Made by a program: the position numbers and the translations under genes
Part shown: in pieces, positions 47,857 to 60,478 of the stretch
Position numbering within the stretch: the stretch's first letter is position 1
Layout: each line of letters starts with the position of its first letter
Source of the DNA: Turritopsis dohrnii
Taxonomy: Eukaryota > Cnidaria > Hydrozoa > Anthoathecata > Oceaniidae
NCBI GenBank assembly: GCA_027922465.2
Contig: BQMF02000003.1
Span: 1,674,001-1,738,000, forward strand
Direction of reading: 5' to 3'
Length of the DNA: 64,000 bases
The notes under the pieces: model-generated
The model's input: the letters and a program-made list of their open reading frames with translations, nothing else
What the model was told of the DNA's origin: nothing
Databases searched by the model: none

Positions 47857-50800
47857 TTAGTTTTTTGTTTTTTTCAGTATGTCTTTGTTATATTTGTCAA
47901 TATTGTAAAATTGCTTCAATACGTTTTGGTCATTAGAAACTAACCGAATGACTCGCAGGTGGTGAAATTCTTTTGTCATTAATGTCTTAAATATTGCAGC
48001 TTTGATGGTCGTTGCGCTTTTGCGCAAAGTATTGTTGCCAGAAAATATCCCGCAACTAATTGCAGGTAATGCAATTGATGCACACTTCAAATTTTCGGCC
48101 AAATTCAAGGTTGCAGAGACCACATTGAAGAGAAGATCTTCTTCCGGTTTATCAATGCCCCAGCGTGGCCCTAAAGATTTATGATGTAGTAAAGCTCAGA
48201 CTGCTTTTCCATGAAACATACAAGCGATTATAGTCTTACCAACGGCATGCAATAAGTGATAGCAGTTCAGATCGCCTGGACTAGCTGGTATTACGTTACC
48301 AACGCTAATTGTACCATTTTTAGCGACATAATCAGCACTTTCACGATTGATGTTGATACCACCACAACGAGCAATAGCTTTTGCAACCTGAATCAGTAAT
48401 TGGAATTGTGGAGGACTTGTACTATACGGTTTTTTATTAAAAGAAAGTGAAATACGCACTCCTCCACCGTGATTCAGCGCACTGTTCGCTGCATTTACAA
48501 TTGCATGTGTTTGCTCATCAGTAATGTCACCTCTAATTACTAAAAGCAGAAGCCATTGTCAAAGAATCAGATAGATGTTCTTATGTATGTGAATACGTCA
48601 CAAGTTCAAGTTACACTCAAGACAAGTTCAATAACCGAGCGTACTTTGCACAATTGTGATTTTTGTCACGGAAACTTTCACATGTGTTAGAGCTTCTATG
48701 CGGGGGTCCTACAACGTAAAGCATTATTTTGAAAGTTGATAAATGATGTTTGTAAACTTACTAAATATATATTGGCTTATAATGAGCTTAACGTACCTCC
48801 AATTAGCGTTGTACATGATGCGTTGTAGGCAACATATTTCCGTATAAATACCTTGTGGCATGTCTATAGCTAACAGCGTTTATTTCTGAGATGTACCACG
48901 TCAGTATCTCAGGAAATACGGCTAACTCTAAGGTCTTAGCGTATGAGCACACATGTCTTATTTGCATTTCGATACGGAACCAACCCCCATGGTCCAGTAT
49001 ATCCTCTTCGTTCCTTGCTCTATATTCTTTCAACATATCAAGTAAGGCATCAACATAAGGTTCTACATGTGAACCAAGGCCAGTCTTATCGTTCTCGAAA
49101 ATTATTCGCTGCTCTTTCTCAGCGTGTTTTCTGAATATGGTCAGCGATTTGCACGTCTTCAGGGCCATCATCCGCTCAGATTCCTGCCAGTTATGCAACG
49201 CTTGTATAAGCTTGATAATCTTAGTACGGTTATTGTTCATGAACTTTATGAAATCTTCGTTCACGTCTGTAAATTTTATTAATAAACAGAACATAACATC
49301 AACTTCATTGACGGTTGAATAGGAAAATATCAAGTTAATAAAACATTCCAAATGCGTTGAATCATAGAGCACCCTTATTACTTACTAGGAGCTGAATCAT
49401 CAGATTGTATCGAATGGTTTGCATCAAATTCGCTATCTAAATATAATGGGAAACTAAAGCTACACAAAGACTGAAAAACATTATTTCAATAATGAGAAAT
49501 TGACAACTGGTTGTATTTTGAGCGTACCACTTTCTGATCCGTCCATAGTAATTTCGCTTATTTTGGTGCGTGTAATGCTTCCTAAACGTTTAAAGGATTG
49601 CTCTTAACAAAATGACAAAAGTGCCACTAGAAAATTTCTTGAGATTCTTTATAATCGTAAAGTCATTATTAGATTTGAAGAACAGAAGAACCATTAATAT
49701 CATTGATTTCATGATTAAAAACAAGAGGAAATGTTGCCGACTATCATGAAACTATAGACAACTGTGAAGAAATAATAAGTAATTCGCAAATAAAAAAGGC
49801 TTCATAAAGTTATAATACCATTATCAGTAGCACTTGCTTCAGATTCTACAGTTTGCATAGTTTGCGAGGCGTCTGTTTCACAATTCATGACATGAATACT
49901 TTCATCTTATTGAAACAAAAGAAACAAATAGTAAGGAAATCTGTCAATCTGTACAAACAAATATTTTGACAAATACAGAACACGAGAGTAAATCTTAAAG
50001 ATGACAAAAACAGTTACCCAAAACTTTTCGTGACTTTGCCGCGTTTTCGTTACAAGACCTTCGGTAACATTGCTTCTTTTCTTTTCGGTCACGCTTTTTG
50101 GGTAGCTTAAAAATCCCTTCTTCTTCACGTCTTCCAGAAACATTGTCTCCATCTACAGCATAAAGTTCAAGCACTGGATCGAGAATTCTCTCTATCAAGT
50201 TGGATGAAACAAGATCTAAATCTACTGCTATTGATAATCGATTGTTCTTATTGCCAAAGTTCCGTTGATATCCACGACGTGACTCACTAGCGATCCAGTA
50301 CCGAATATCGCATAGGTCGTTTTCAGTAAATTGCCTGAAGAAAACTCCTGTCATCATTCCATATCCAAACATGCAGGAATATGCACCACAATCATGACCA
50401 TTTCTTTGTTGACAAATATCTGGCGACAAGAATCTCCATTCATTGGTATTCAAAGATAAACCTTGTCTCGACGCTGCATAATTTAGAAATGAAAAAATGA
50501 TGGAATGGACTTCAGGTACAATTTTTGACAGGGAATCACAATGACAAATGATTTTTCTTTTCGGATACACACCCACGATTGACCAGTGATGGCTGCTAGA
50601 AGTTGATTTTTCATGGACTGGAATTAGAACGACATCACTTGCTAAAATGTTCATGTTGATAATGGTATGTATTTCGTTTGATTCTCTGCTCTGCTCTATA
50701 CAAGTAAAGAAATTGCTGCTGCAACAATAAACTATTAAATTCGACTTTGGCTTTTGGTTTTCTAAAAAACTGTCAATGATATCGCCATTTATCCAGTTTT

Positions 50801-53800
50801 TATGACACAAAGTTCGTAAGTCGTGATTGCTGATGATGCCATGATCAATGAGAATGTCTCCAAACCAAATTTGTTCCACAATCTTCTTTTCATCAGATGA
50901 GACCCGCCAAAGATCATAAACACTATTTTCATCATCTTCTGTATGGACATCTTCACGCAAATAGAATAGCATATGGGTCGTTCTCATGAAATTCTCTTCC
51001 GCCAGAAACTTTCTACTTTTTTTTGTTACTTTGGTATCGTCATACAATGTAGTGTTTTCTTTTGAAAACAAGGTCGTGAAATAATGGCCTTCTGCGTCTT
51101 CCCCGTAGTGGTGTATTGTAGCAAACAATTTGTATTTCCATGTTTTCTGGTGTTTTGGTTCTTTACAGCATACCTGCAGCAGCAATTCCTCTTCAACTGC
51201 AACCTCAGTCTGGATTTTGTTTCCATTTCCATTTCTCCGATCAGTGTGTACAACAAATAACGTAGGAGCATCCAACATAACCCACAATTCAAGATACTTT
51301 TTTTCGCTGTCGTCAGCATTATCTGAACACTTGCAAGTGATACCACGTGGTTCAAATGAGTAGTTACAGTATGCTGAATTCCACAATAAAGACGATACTG
51401 ACAAAGGATATTGACTTGGGAAAACATTGGCTTTATACGAAGCTACTTCCTCAACCTCGCCCCTTAATTCTCCGCATTGCTTACACATGGTAATACACCC
51501 GACGTTAAACATCACAGAAAATTGGAACTTGATATTGCCATGGTATTTTTCAATCAAATAATTCAACAGCTTTCCGTAGATTTCTAAAGGATCGTGTTGT
51601 TCTCCTTTTACCACATTCATTCCCAACATCGAAGCTAGATTAGACCAGGGACTCAATTCTCCCAGCTGGTTGTGCATTGGAAGTGCTTGTCCTCGCTGGG
51701 ATAACTCTTGAGAAATCAACACGAGTACATCTATCAGGGGGTCATCTATGAAACTACTCATAAGTGTTATTAACGGCGTGCCACACAAAACCTGCAAAAC
51801 GGAATTTAACCAGCAATTTTGATATATATTTTGAAACCCTCGCATCGATGCATTTGAGGATGGAAAGCTAATTTTAACTCTTTTCCTTTCTTCTGTCGGT
51901 TGCCATTGGATAGCTCGTTTCTCTTCATCTGTTTTTTTCTTCCAACTATCATGTAACGCTTTGACATCATTGTGCATTCCTGGACGCATACTATCAACAG
52001 CATGATAACTCAAATATCTTAAGAACGGAATGATTTTAATCTCAACACATGTTACACAGTGAAAAAAGCTAGCAGCCGTTACATACAAGTAATCCACATT
52101 GATGCAGTCGCAATGGTACCAATACGAACAAAGATCACAGCAAACCCAATATTCTGATTTATTTTTCTCACCGTTACACACAATGCACTCCTCATAGTTT
52201 TGTTTGTTCTCCCCATTCGCCATTTTATAGAAGTTCATTTTTTGTTTCTTGTTCAGTTTATTCCAGGCGGTTTTCAAATTCTGTTCGCATACTTGTGGTG
52301 TTGTACTAATAGTCTTCCATGTCTTCCAGTTCTTAAGGGTGAATATTCTGAACGCTTTCTGTCCCAACCAAGACCGATCTGTTTTATCTTGCTCTAGGCT
52401 AAGCTTTCGTTTACAGTTGAAAGAGCGATAGTAGCCAGTTCGATGTTTATCTTTATCTTTGTCACTTTTCCTTCCTTTCGACCATCCTTCTTTTATGTCT
52501 TCGTAATTCACCTTCGATGTATTTGGTTCAAATACCGGGACTTTATCAGCACCTTTGACCATTCCATAAAAAAAATGTCTTTGTTGCCACTGAAGATCGT
52601 TGTAGGTTTGTTCCACAAAATGGGGAATAGGCTGTCTCAAGCCAACATTCCTCTTCAAGTTGGCAAAGAATCCCTCAATCTGGCCACTCGTCAAATTTTC
52701 CGTAAAGACGTTTCTACCGCTACATTTCGGTGTTTTCACATTGTATGAAGAATTGAAACGATTTAGGTTGCCCAAACACAGGTTCGACCATAACGTAGCG
52801 GTCGGCAACTTGTACTGCATTATATCTTCAAAATAAGACGGAAGATAATGAGGATTTACTGGCAAGTTGCTTTCATCGTTCTTGATATCATCTTGACTGC
52901 TGAATACGTTTTGCCAATAGCTGGTCATTTCCGTTCCTTTTCCATTGCCTGAGCCTTTCATCAAAAAAGAAGCAATCTGGCTGTCTTCGACGGCGACATC
53001 TTCCTCAACATGGAAGTTGCCGGACAGATTTTCTACTTCCTTCAACTCTTCTTCAAGAAATGGATACTGGTGCACCTTCAGTTGAAGTTGAGTCAAAGCT
53101 TTATCAACGTCTGGTGTGATGAATCTATTTTGGAATACTTTTCTTCCTATGATGACCAATTGCTTCAGTTCTCCCAAATATCGACACTCTATCATCCGGG
53201 AAAACCATTGCATGCACAACTGTCTTGTTTCTGTCTTGCTCGCTTTGTCTTTAGCACCCAAGCATTTGTCTAACTTCCGACGATTTAATTTCATCATGTG
53301 GGAATAGCAGATGTGTATTATAGTTGCATTTAAATCAGCTTGGCTGGCATTTCCATTTATGATGCGAAATGTTCTGTTGATGTAACTATGTAAAGTTTCT
53401 TTAGAAAATTCGGACAAGCAAGCCAATATTATTGACAAGGAATAATCAGTCATAATTAGTCTCGGGATTGAAATTTTTCCATTGAATATAATTTTTTCTT
53501 TTTCATGCAGGGTGATAAGGAAAGAACGCAATGATTCTACATTATGACAGCTAGTTAAATATTGTGCTGCTGGGAGTGGTGGAGCTTTTCCATAAGGGTG
53601 TCGAATACACACGGAGTATAACAATATTCTTTTAAAGTCTTTGGACTCCATTGTAACATTGCCTGTTGCGTCGATGTAAATGATGTCGTGTGTGCATATT
53701 TTGTGATATAAGCGAATCAAGCTTTCCGTAGCAAGTACTAATCGTAGGTCTGGAGAAACGGATAGACTTTGTACATAACCCAGTAATTTCCTGTTCTCTT

Positions 53801-55871
53801 TATTTTTCTTTGCTAACGTTTCATCTTCATGCTTGATCATGTCTTCTACTTTCCGTATTTCTTCATGTAGAAAGTTCTTTTTGCGGTATCTAGACGTAAC
53901 CTCACTTTTGATTTGTTGCAAAACTTTTGGTGTTGTCCCTGATTCCTGTCTGTTTCCTGCTGCAAAGACATCAGGAGGGATACCACTTAAACGCTCACCA
54001 TAAATCTTTGAGGGCGGGGTCTTTAAGTTCTTTTCGAAATAATCCTTTAAAGTGGATCTTTCTGTACCTTTTATATGGTCTGCATATACGTTTTTGATAT
54101 CATGCAAAACACTACCGTCAAACTTGATCTCAACCACATCACTGTTGTGAGTTTGAATTTTCAACGAAGCTTTAACTGGACATTCAGGGCGCTTGCATTT
54201 AAAATATCCGATCCAAAATATGGATATTTTCTTCCTTGAATCCCGTTTTTTCATTCGCTGGTGTTTACAGATGAAGTTACAGTACGGATTGTGAACCTTT
54301 AGCAGGCTTGCAAATAGTTTATTGTATCCCTTCCCAAACAACCGACAACTGCTTTTGCTTATGATAGGTAATCGCCGCCAATTCGAACATTCTTCCCTTA
54401 ACACGGAGAGAGGTAATTCAAAGCGAAATATTCCATCTTGTGGTATGTTACTTCTTGTCATTAAATCGGCTGTCTGTTTATCTATACCAACTTCATCTAA
54501 AAAACTTGTACTTTGATTGATGCTATCTGATTTTTCTTCTGTTTCTAATTCACTCTCTACGTCACTATTCGCGTTTGAATTGACTGGTTCTGGATTTCTG
54601 TCAAGTACTGAACTTGATCTAAAGAGACTACCTAAGCTGCAGTCGATGGATTCTTCAGAATCTTCGTTGTTGAGTTGATTAACTGTCTCCGCACAAATAT
54701 CATGTATCAACTTGTTACTTGCATAATCTCTTGAATTCTTATTACTTTTAACTTGATCCTCCCCTTCTGCAATCATACAATGCCTGCTTCCATTTGTGTT
54801 TGGGACTCTTTGTTTTTTTTCCAGGGTATTTGGCAACCTCAAGAGCTCTCTTCCTAGTTCAACAGTAATTTTGGCACATATTTTTGCAGCCATGTTGGTA
54901 AGTATTTCAGTAGGTTTTGCAAGGGTTTGTTCATTGTCAGCATCTTCGTCTTTCTCATTTTCTTGCTCTTTTTCTTGTTTGTTTTGATTGTTTTGTTTCT
55001 CTTCTTCATTTATTTTCTCTTGCCACAACTGTCTATGCTCTGTTTCCTTCTTGTTTTCTTCTTTTTCGCTTTCAAACGACAAATGGTTGTTATTTCTTTT
55101 TCTTTGTTCTATTTTCTCCTTTCTGCTTTTATCTTTCAACTTTTCTGCGTCATCGTTTTCTTTCTCCCGCTCCTTTGTTCCCTTTTCTTCTTGCTCTTCC
55201 CCGCAAGATCCTCTCTCTTCTGGTCGTTCTTTGTTTACCTCTACTTCTCCATGTCTTTTCCCTCCATTGTCGTTTTGTTTTTCAGTTTCCTCCAAGTTTG
55301 CATTCCTATTTAATTTCTCTACTTCATGAGGCCTCTCATTTTTTCGTTCTTTTTCTTGTCCTTTTTCGTCTTGGTCCACTATCCGAGTAACTTCTCCCAG
55401 GTCAATCACATCTACTTCCTTAGACGTGATGTTACGTTTAAAATGATCTTTTAGACATTTAACTTTCTTACTTGCAGGTCTTTTAATACCAAAGTACTTG
55501 CCAGCAATTTTTGTCCAAACTGCGGCACTCAATTCTTGATAAAAATCGTTGGTGTATTCTTTTACATAACTTTTCAGTCTGGCTTCGTCAATAGCACTTC
55601 CACTTTTTTTTCTTATCTTTTTTGGGCGTCCCGAATGGCTGCTGTTAGCTATATTTGAAACTACAAGTAAAAACACGTTTAATTTTGCTATGCAATACGG
55701 ACCCAATTTTCAGACCTGTCATCTTGAATTATCAAGGGACTGGAAAAAAGTTTAAAAGTTAAAAAGTTAAAAAAAGACAGCCAAATGCAACGACAATAAC
55801 AATAGCGTAAAAAATATTTTGAAACAAAAATGAAGATGCTTCTAACCTTTCTGATCATTCTTGATTTCCAT
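47857..55871 (-). CDS. MULE transposase fused to PHD, USP protease, Ulp1 protease and macrodomain (~2305 aa)
   Basis: Ten exons, in phase: 55871-55847, 55660-50018, 49905-49819, 49581-49528, 49436-49386, 49266-48815, 48708-48645, 48539-48460, 48387-48240, 48170-47857. Order: AT-hook/SANT-like 20-85; Glu/Lys-rich coil 100-280; zinc-finger-like 455-540; DDE transposase with Asp672 (YIDATGN), Asp747 (LIMTDYS), Cys793/His796 (CYSHMMK) and Glu1004 (TSGQIEGFF); HMG-box-like 1110-1163; PHD 1167-1213; USP 1282-1590 with Cys1291 (NIYQNCWLNSVLQ) and His1534 (DAEGHYFTTLF); Ulp1/C48 1610-1800 with His1700 (HHWSIVGVYP), Asp1717, Gln1760, Cys1766 (GHDCGAYSC); acidic and helical segment 1890-2104; macrodomain 2105-2290 (GDITDEQTHAIVNAAN, LLHAVGPRW, ALPAISCGIF). 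All catalytic residues are present. Exons 3-10 may be optional: the large exon alone reads to a stop at 49995. Exon 6 needs a modest donor (CATCAT/GTACAA); the stronger one 18 bp on lies after a TAA. Confidence 0.88.
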
Positions 55872-56645
55872 TATATTCGATGACTTCACATCTTTTACAC
55901 AATTTCAGTTACAAAAAACTGAAACAAATCAAAAGTCTGTACTTGGAATGGATTGTCATGGTAACAAGTGACTAAGACTCGTTTTAGAACTTTCCCTGCT
56001 CATGTTGTGAACGAGATGATGTTAAATTTAAAACCTTAAATTAATTCTATTCATATTAAATTATTAATATATAACTAACTTATTGCCAAATTAAATGCTA
56101 TATCAGAAAAGTAAAAATTGTATCCTTACCTTTTACTTCCACGTGCGAATCGATCGAATAAAAATAAAATATAAGATCATACACAGGCAATGGATAGAAA
56201 ACTGAATTGCAACCTAACCACGTGAAACGTACCACACCATGTACGTTCTATTTGATATCACGATCTGAGTAAACAACAGTGTTATAATAAAAACGTATCT
56301 ACCTGCTGCTCGATATCAATTGAATTTATTTCTGAAAAAGCTAAGTAATTAAAAACAAGAAGCCACATGGCTTCATGACGTTTGCATATCCATCTTCAAC
56401 AATACTCGTAAATTTTCAAGATAAAATATGATTTCGAAAAGCCCTACCTCAAATTTTATAAATTCTGAAAAACGACTGCCAATTTCAAAATCACCACCAT
56501 CCAATGCTGCTGAGTGCAAATTCTTATGAAAATTGGAAAACTTTCGAAATGTTTCGAGCAGATCTGCCAAACTAATGGCCAAAAAAAAGCTCACACAGTA
56601 GTCAAAACTCATTTTTGCCTCCACGTTGTGCATCTCCAAAATTTA

Positions 56646-58793
56646 CAACTTGGTGAAAGTATTTCCAATTTAGTTTCCAAACCTCTTGAATCTTCAAGTC
56701 GCGTTTAACTGTGACCTCTTGTTTCGTCACATTTCGAATTTTTCCCGGAAGTTGAAATGTCACTGCAAGTAACTTGTTATTGTTTTGTGTTGGCCATGAC
56801 ATGGGCATTAGGGGAATAAGAATTAAAATTGGTGAAAACACTTGCAATTTAGTTCCCAAACCTCTTGAATCTTCAAGTCGCGTTTAACTGTGACCTCTTG
56901 TTTCGTCACATTTCGAATTTTTCCAGGAAGTTGAAATGTCACTGCAAGTAACTTGTTATTGTTTTGTGTTGGCCATGACATGGGCATTAGGGGAATAAGA
57001 ATTAAAATTGGTGAAAATACTTGCAATTTAGTTTCCAAACCTTTTGAATCTTCAAGTCGCGTTTAACTGTGACCTCTTGTTTGGTCACATTTCGAATTTT
57101 TCCAGGAACTTGAAATGTCACTGCAAGTAACTTGTTATTGTTTTGTGTTGGCCATGACATGGGCATTAGGGGAATAAGAATTAAAATTGGTGAAAACACA
57201 TGCAATTTAGTTTCCAAACCTCTTGAATCTTCAAGTCGCGTTTAACTGTGACCTCTTGTTTCGTCACATTTCGAATTTTTCCAGGAACTTGAAATGTCAC
57301 TGCAAGTAACTTGTTATTGTTTTGTTTTGGCCATGACATGGGCATTAGGGGAATAAGAATTAAAATTGGTGAAAACAGTTGCAATATAGTTCCCAAACCT
57401 CTTGAATCTTCAAGTCGCGTTTAACTGTGACCTCTTGTTTCGGCACATTTCGAATTTTTCCCGGAAGTTGAAATGTCACTGCAAGTAACTTGTTATTGTT
57501 TTGTGTTGGCCATGACATGGGCATTAGGGGAATAAGAATTAAAATTGGTGAAAACACATGCAATTTAGTTTTCAAACCTCTTGAATCTTCAAGTCGCGTT
57601 TAACTGTGACCTCTTGTTTCGTCACATTTCGAATTTTTCCAGGAAGTTGAAATGTCACTGCAAGTAACTTGTTATTGTTTTGTGTTGGCCATGACATGGG
57701 CATTAGGGGAATAAGAATGAAAATTGGTGAAAACAGTTGCAATATAGTTTCCAAACCTCTTGAATCTTCAAGTCGCGTTTAACTGTGACCTCTTGTTTCG
57801 TCACATTTCGAATTTTTCCAGGAAGTTGAAATGTCACTGCAAGTAACTTGTTATTGTTTTGTGTTGGCCATGACATGGGCATTAGGGGAATAAGAATTAA
57901 AATTTGTGAAAACACTTGCAATTTAGTTTCCAAACCTCTTGAATCTTCAAGTCGCGTTTAACTGTGACCTCTTGTTTCGTCACATTTCGAATTTTTCCAG
58001 GAACTTGAAATGTCACTGCAAGTAACTTGTTATTGTTTTGTGTTGGCCATGACATGGGCATTAGGGGAATAAGAATTAAAATTGGTGAAAACACTTGCAA
58101 TTTAGTTCCCAAACCTCTTGAATCTTCAAGTCGCGTTTAACTGTGACCTCTTGTTTCGTCACATTTCGAATTTTTCCCGGAAGTTGAAATGTCACTGCAA
58201 GTAACTTGTTATTGTTTTGTGTTGGCCATGACATGGGCATTAGGGGAATAAGAATTAAAATTGGTGAAAATACTTGCAATTTAGTTTCCAAACCTCTTGA
58301 ATCTTCAAGTCGCGTTTAACTGTGACCTCTTGTTTCGTCACATTTCGAATTTTTCCAGGAAGTTGAAATGTCGCTGCAAGTAACTTGTTATTGTTTTGTG
58401 TTGGCCATGACATGTGCATTAGGGGAATAAGAATTAAAATTGGTGAAAACACATGCAATTTAGTTTCCAAACCTCTTGAATCTTCAAGTCGCGTTTAACT
58501 GTGACCTCTTGTTTCGTCACATTTCGAATTTTTCCAGGAAGTTGAAATGTCACTGCAAATAACTTGTTATTGTTTTGTGTTAGCCATGACATGGACATTA
58601 GGGGAATAAGAATTGAATTTGGTGAAAGCACCTGCAATATAGTTTTCAGACCTCTTCAAAGTTCAACTTGTGTTTTGCTGTGACCTCTTGTTTCGTCACA
58701 TTTCGAATTTTTCCAGGAAATTTGGCATTGATAGAAGCAAATAGTGATGTGGTATGTGTTGCCTAGATTTAGTAGTTTAGGGGAATAAGACTT
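56646..58793. repeat. Right 179-bp tandem array, about twelve units, inverted
   Basis: Same unit as the left array in opposite orientation, about twice as many copies. The outermost unit near 58615-58793 shares the divergent features of the left outermost unit, so the arrays derive from one ancestral terminal repeat. Expansion or contraction has occurred since. Confidence 0.95.
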
Positions 58794-59408
58794 TTATCTT
58801 CTTTGCATTTTTGCTGACGTTGCTATTTGGCAAAGATTTCGAATGTGTCGCTGGAAAAATCTGAATGTGTCGCTGGAATGTGTGGATGCCGAATGTGTCG
58901 CTGCGAATGTGCGGCTAACTTGGTTTTAGTCAAAAAACAATACTGCATTTCAAAGCATTATACAAACCAAATAACCTTAAAATAGCTAAAGTGATGCTGA
59001 GTAGACAGACATTTGGAGCTGAGGTGGAACTTAAGCTGAGCTGTACGTATCCAGAGCTTAAAAAGCATTACAGCCCACACATGAAACAAACAATGAACTT
59101 TTTTCAGATAAAATCCCAGATATTTCAAAAACAAAAAAAGCATTTATACCTTTTTCATTCTCTGTTTACAAAACGATACGAAAAGTCACCATTGAATCAT
59201 TACAAGATAATAATAAATTACTGCTAGAGATTTTATTCTTCATTTTCAGTTTTGGAAACGTGCATCTTCTTTAATATTATACTGACTAAAGATCCTTTGG
59301 GATCCTTTTGGTTGGTTCTTTGTTGTGAATTTCTTCGACTGAAATGCGTGACTTTGGTTTCGTGTAAACATTCGCACGAGATTTCAAAAAACCGCTAGGT
59401 TTGGACAG

Positions 59409-59429
59409 TAAGAAGAAGAAGAAGAAGAA
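59409..59429. repeat. (AAG)n microsatellite
   Basis: Six to seven AAG units in non-coding sequence. Confidence 0.9.
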
Positions 59430-60303
59430 CAGAGCCGGTTTTAAGGTATTTCTTGCTTTCGCAGAAATCCAAAAATGGACATTCCGTAACGAAAAATGAT
59501 TATTACATTTTTGAGTCCTGACTGAAAAGGAACATAACAGAATTAGCGAGATTCGGAAAAATCATGTTTCGTTTACACGATACTATTTTTCTATAGATTT
59601 GTAGGGAATTGCATACAGCTTAGTAGAGTTGTTCGTGAATTTTTCCCTACGAAGTCATTAGAAACTTCACATCAACGCTTGAAATAAGCGTGCAAAGTAA
59701 TGATGTTTCTTTTGATACAACAAAAGGCTTTGAATCTCTGAAGTACAGTTTTAGTAGAATGTTTAAAAAAAATTCTCACAAGTAATTGATTTTTTTCGTG
59801 TAACAGGCTCGTCGAGTTTACGAATCTCCCTAAAGTCTGTTCAAAAAATATGTGCACTAATTTCAGTTACCATGTGGAAACCAGATTTAGCAAATTACAT
59901 AAATTCCCTTGAGCCTGGTTTTTATATAAAAGCTGAAATAAGTGCATATAATTTATGAACAGACTTTAATTACCGAGAGGTTGCAACGATGTGCCGCTTT
60001 TTTAACCGAGACGTTTATATGGCGTTGAACGGACACTTTAAATGCTCTCCCGTATAACAGCTGAGTCAACATTAAAAATTTCTCAATATTAGAAAATAAA
60101 ACAGCTTACACTAGTGTGACCGTGGTTTGGTAGTGGTGTGACCGTGGTTTGGAATAATGATTGAATAGTCATGAAGATCTAAGTTTGACCCCCAGTCCGA
60201 ACCTACGTTGTTCATATTAAAGAACATTCAATGAACTGATCTTGTTACTTTTATCTTCATGTAGTTTGCCCTTAGCTTGAATAGATAAGGCGTCTAATTT
60301 ATA

Positions 60304-60478
60304 CAGTGAACTGTCTATAATTCGACTTTCCATTACTCGAACTCTCCATAATTCGAGCTGAATCAGTGAGTCCCTTCAAGCTAAAACTTAAGCAATATCA
60401 CTCTCTACAACTCGAACTCTCCATTATTCGGACGATTTTGTTTCCCCCTTTGATGTTCGAGTTAGAGAGAGTCTACTA
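60304..60478. mobile_element. Pogo/Tigger-like MITE, 175 bp, copy A
   Basis: Starts CAGTGAACTGTCTATAATTC after TA and ends AGAGAGTCTACT-A before TA. Interior repeats of ATTCGAACTCTCC and CAACTCGAACTCTCC. Same length as copy B, about 90 percent similar by eye. Confidence 0.85.

Larger units (their letters stand above)
46361..58930. mobile_element. Giant Mutator-like (MULE) DNA transposon, 12.57 kb
   Basis: Both ends read ACTAAAACCAAGTTAGCCGC inward (46361 onward and the complement of 58911-58930). The 9-bp sequence CAAAAAACA flanks it on each side (46352-46360 and 58931-58939), the size expected for Mutator-like insertion. Terminal inverted repeats continue for 1.2 kb on the left and 2.3 kb on the right, mostly 179-bp tandem arrays of unequal copy number. 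The flanking duplicated repeat gives the interrupted host site. One minus-strand gene (47857-55871) encodes the DDE protein. Intactness of the frame suggests recent activity. The 9-bp duplication is A-rich, so chance cannot be excluded from that alone. Confidence 0.88.

Noticed and set aside
54917..55390. Plus-strand ORFs of 100-157 codons, Phe/Leu/Ser-rich
   Set aside because: Antisense shadow of the Glu/Lys-rich coil of the transposase; composition is fully explained by the complement.
56373..56639. 88-codon minus-strand ORF between the right array and the transposase start
   Set aside because: No domain, no conserved feature; more likely the promoter or 5' leader region of the transposon gene.
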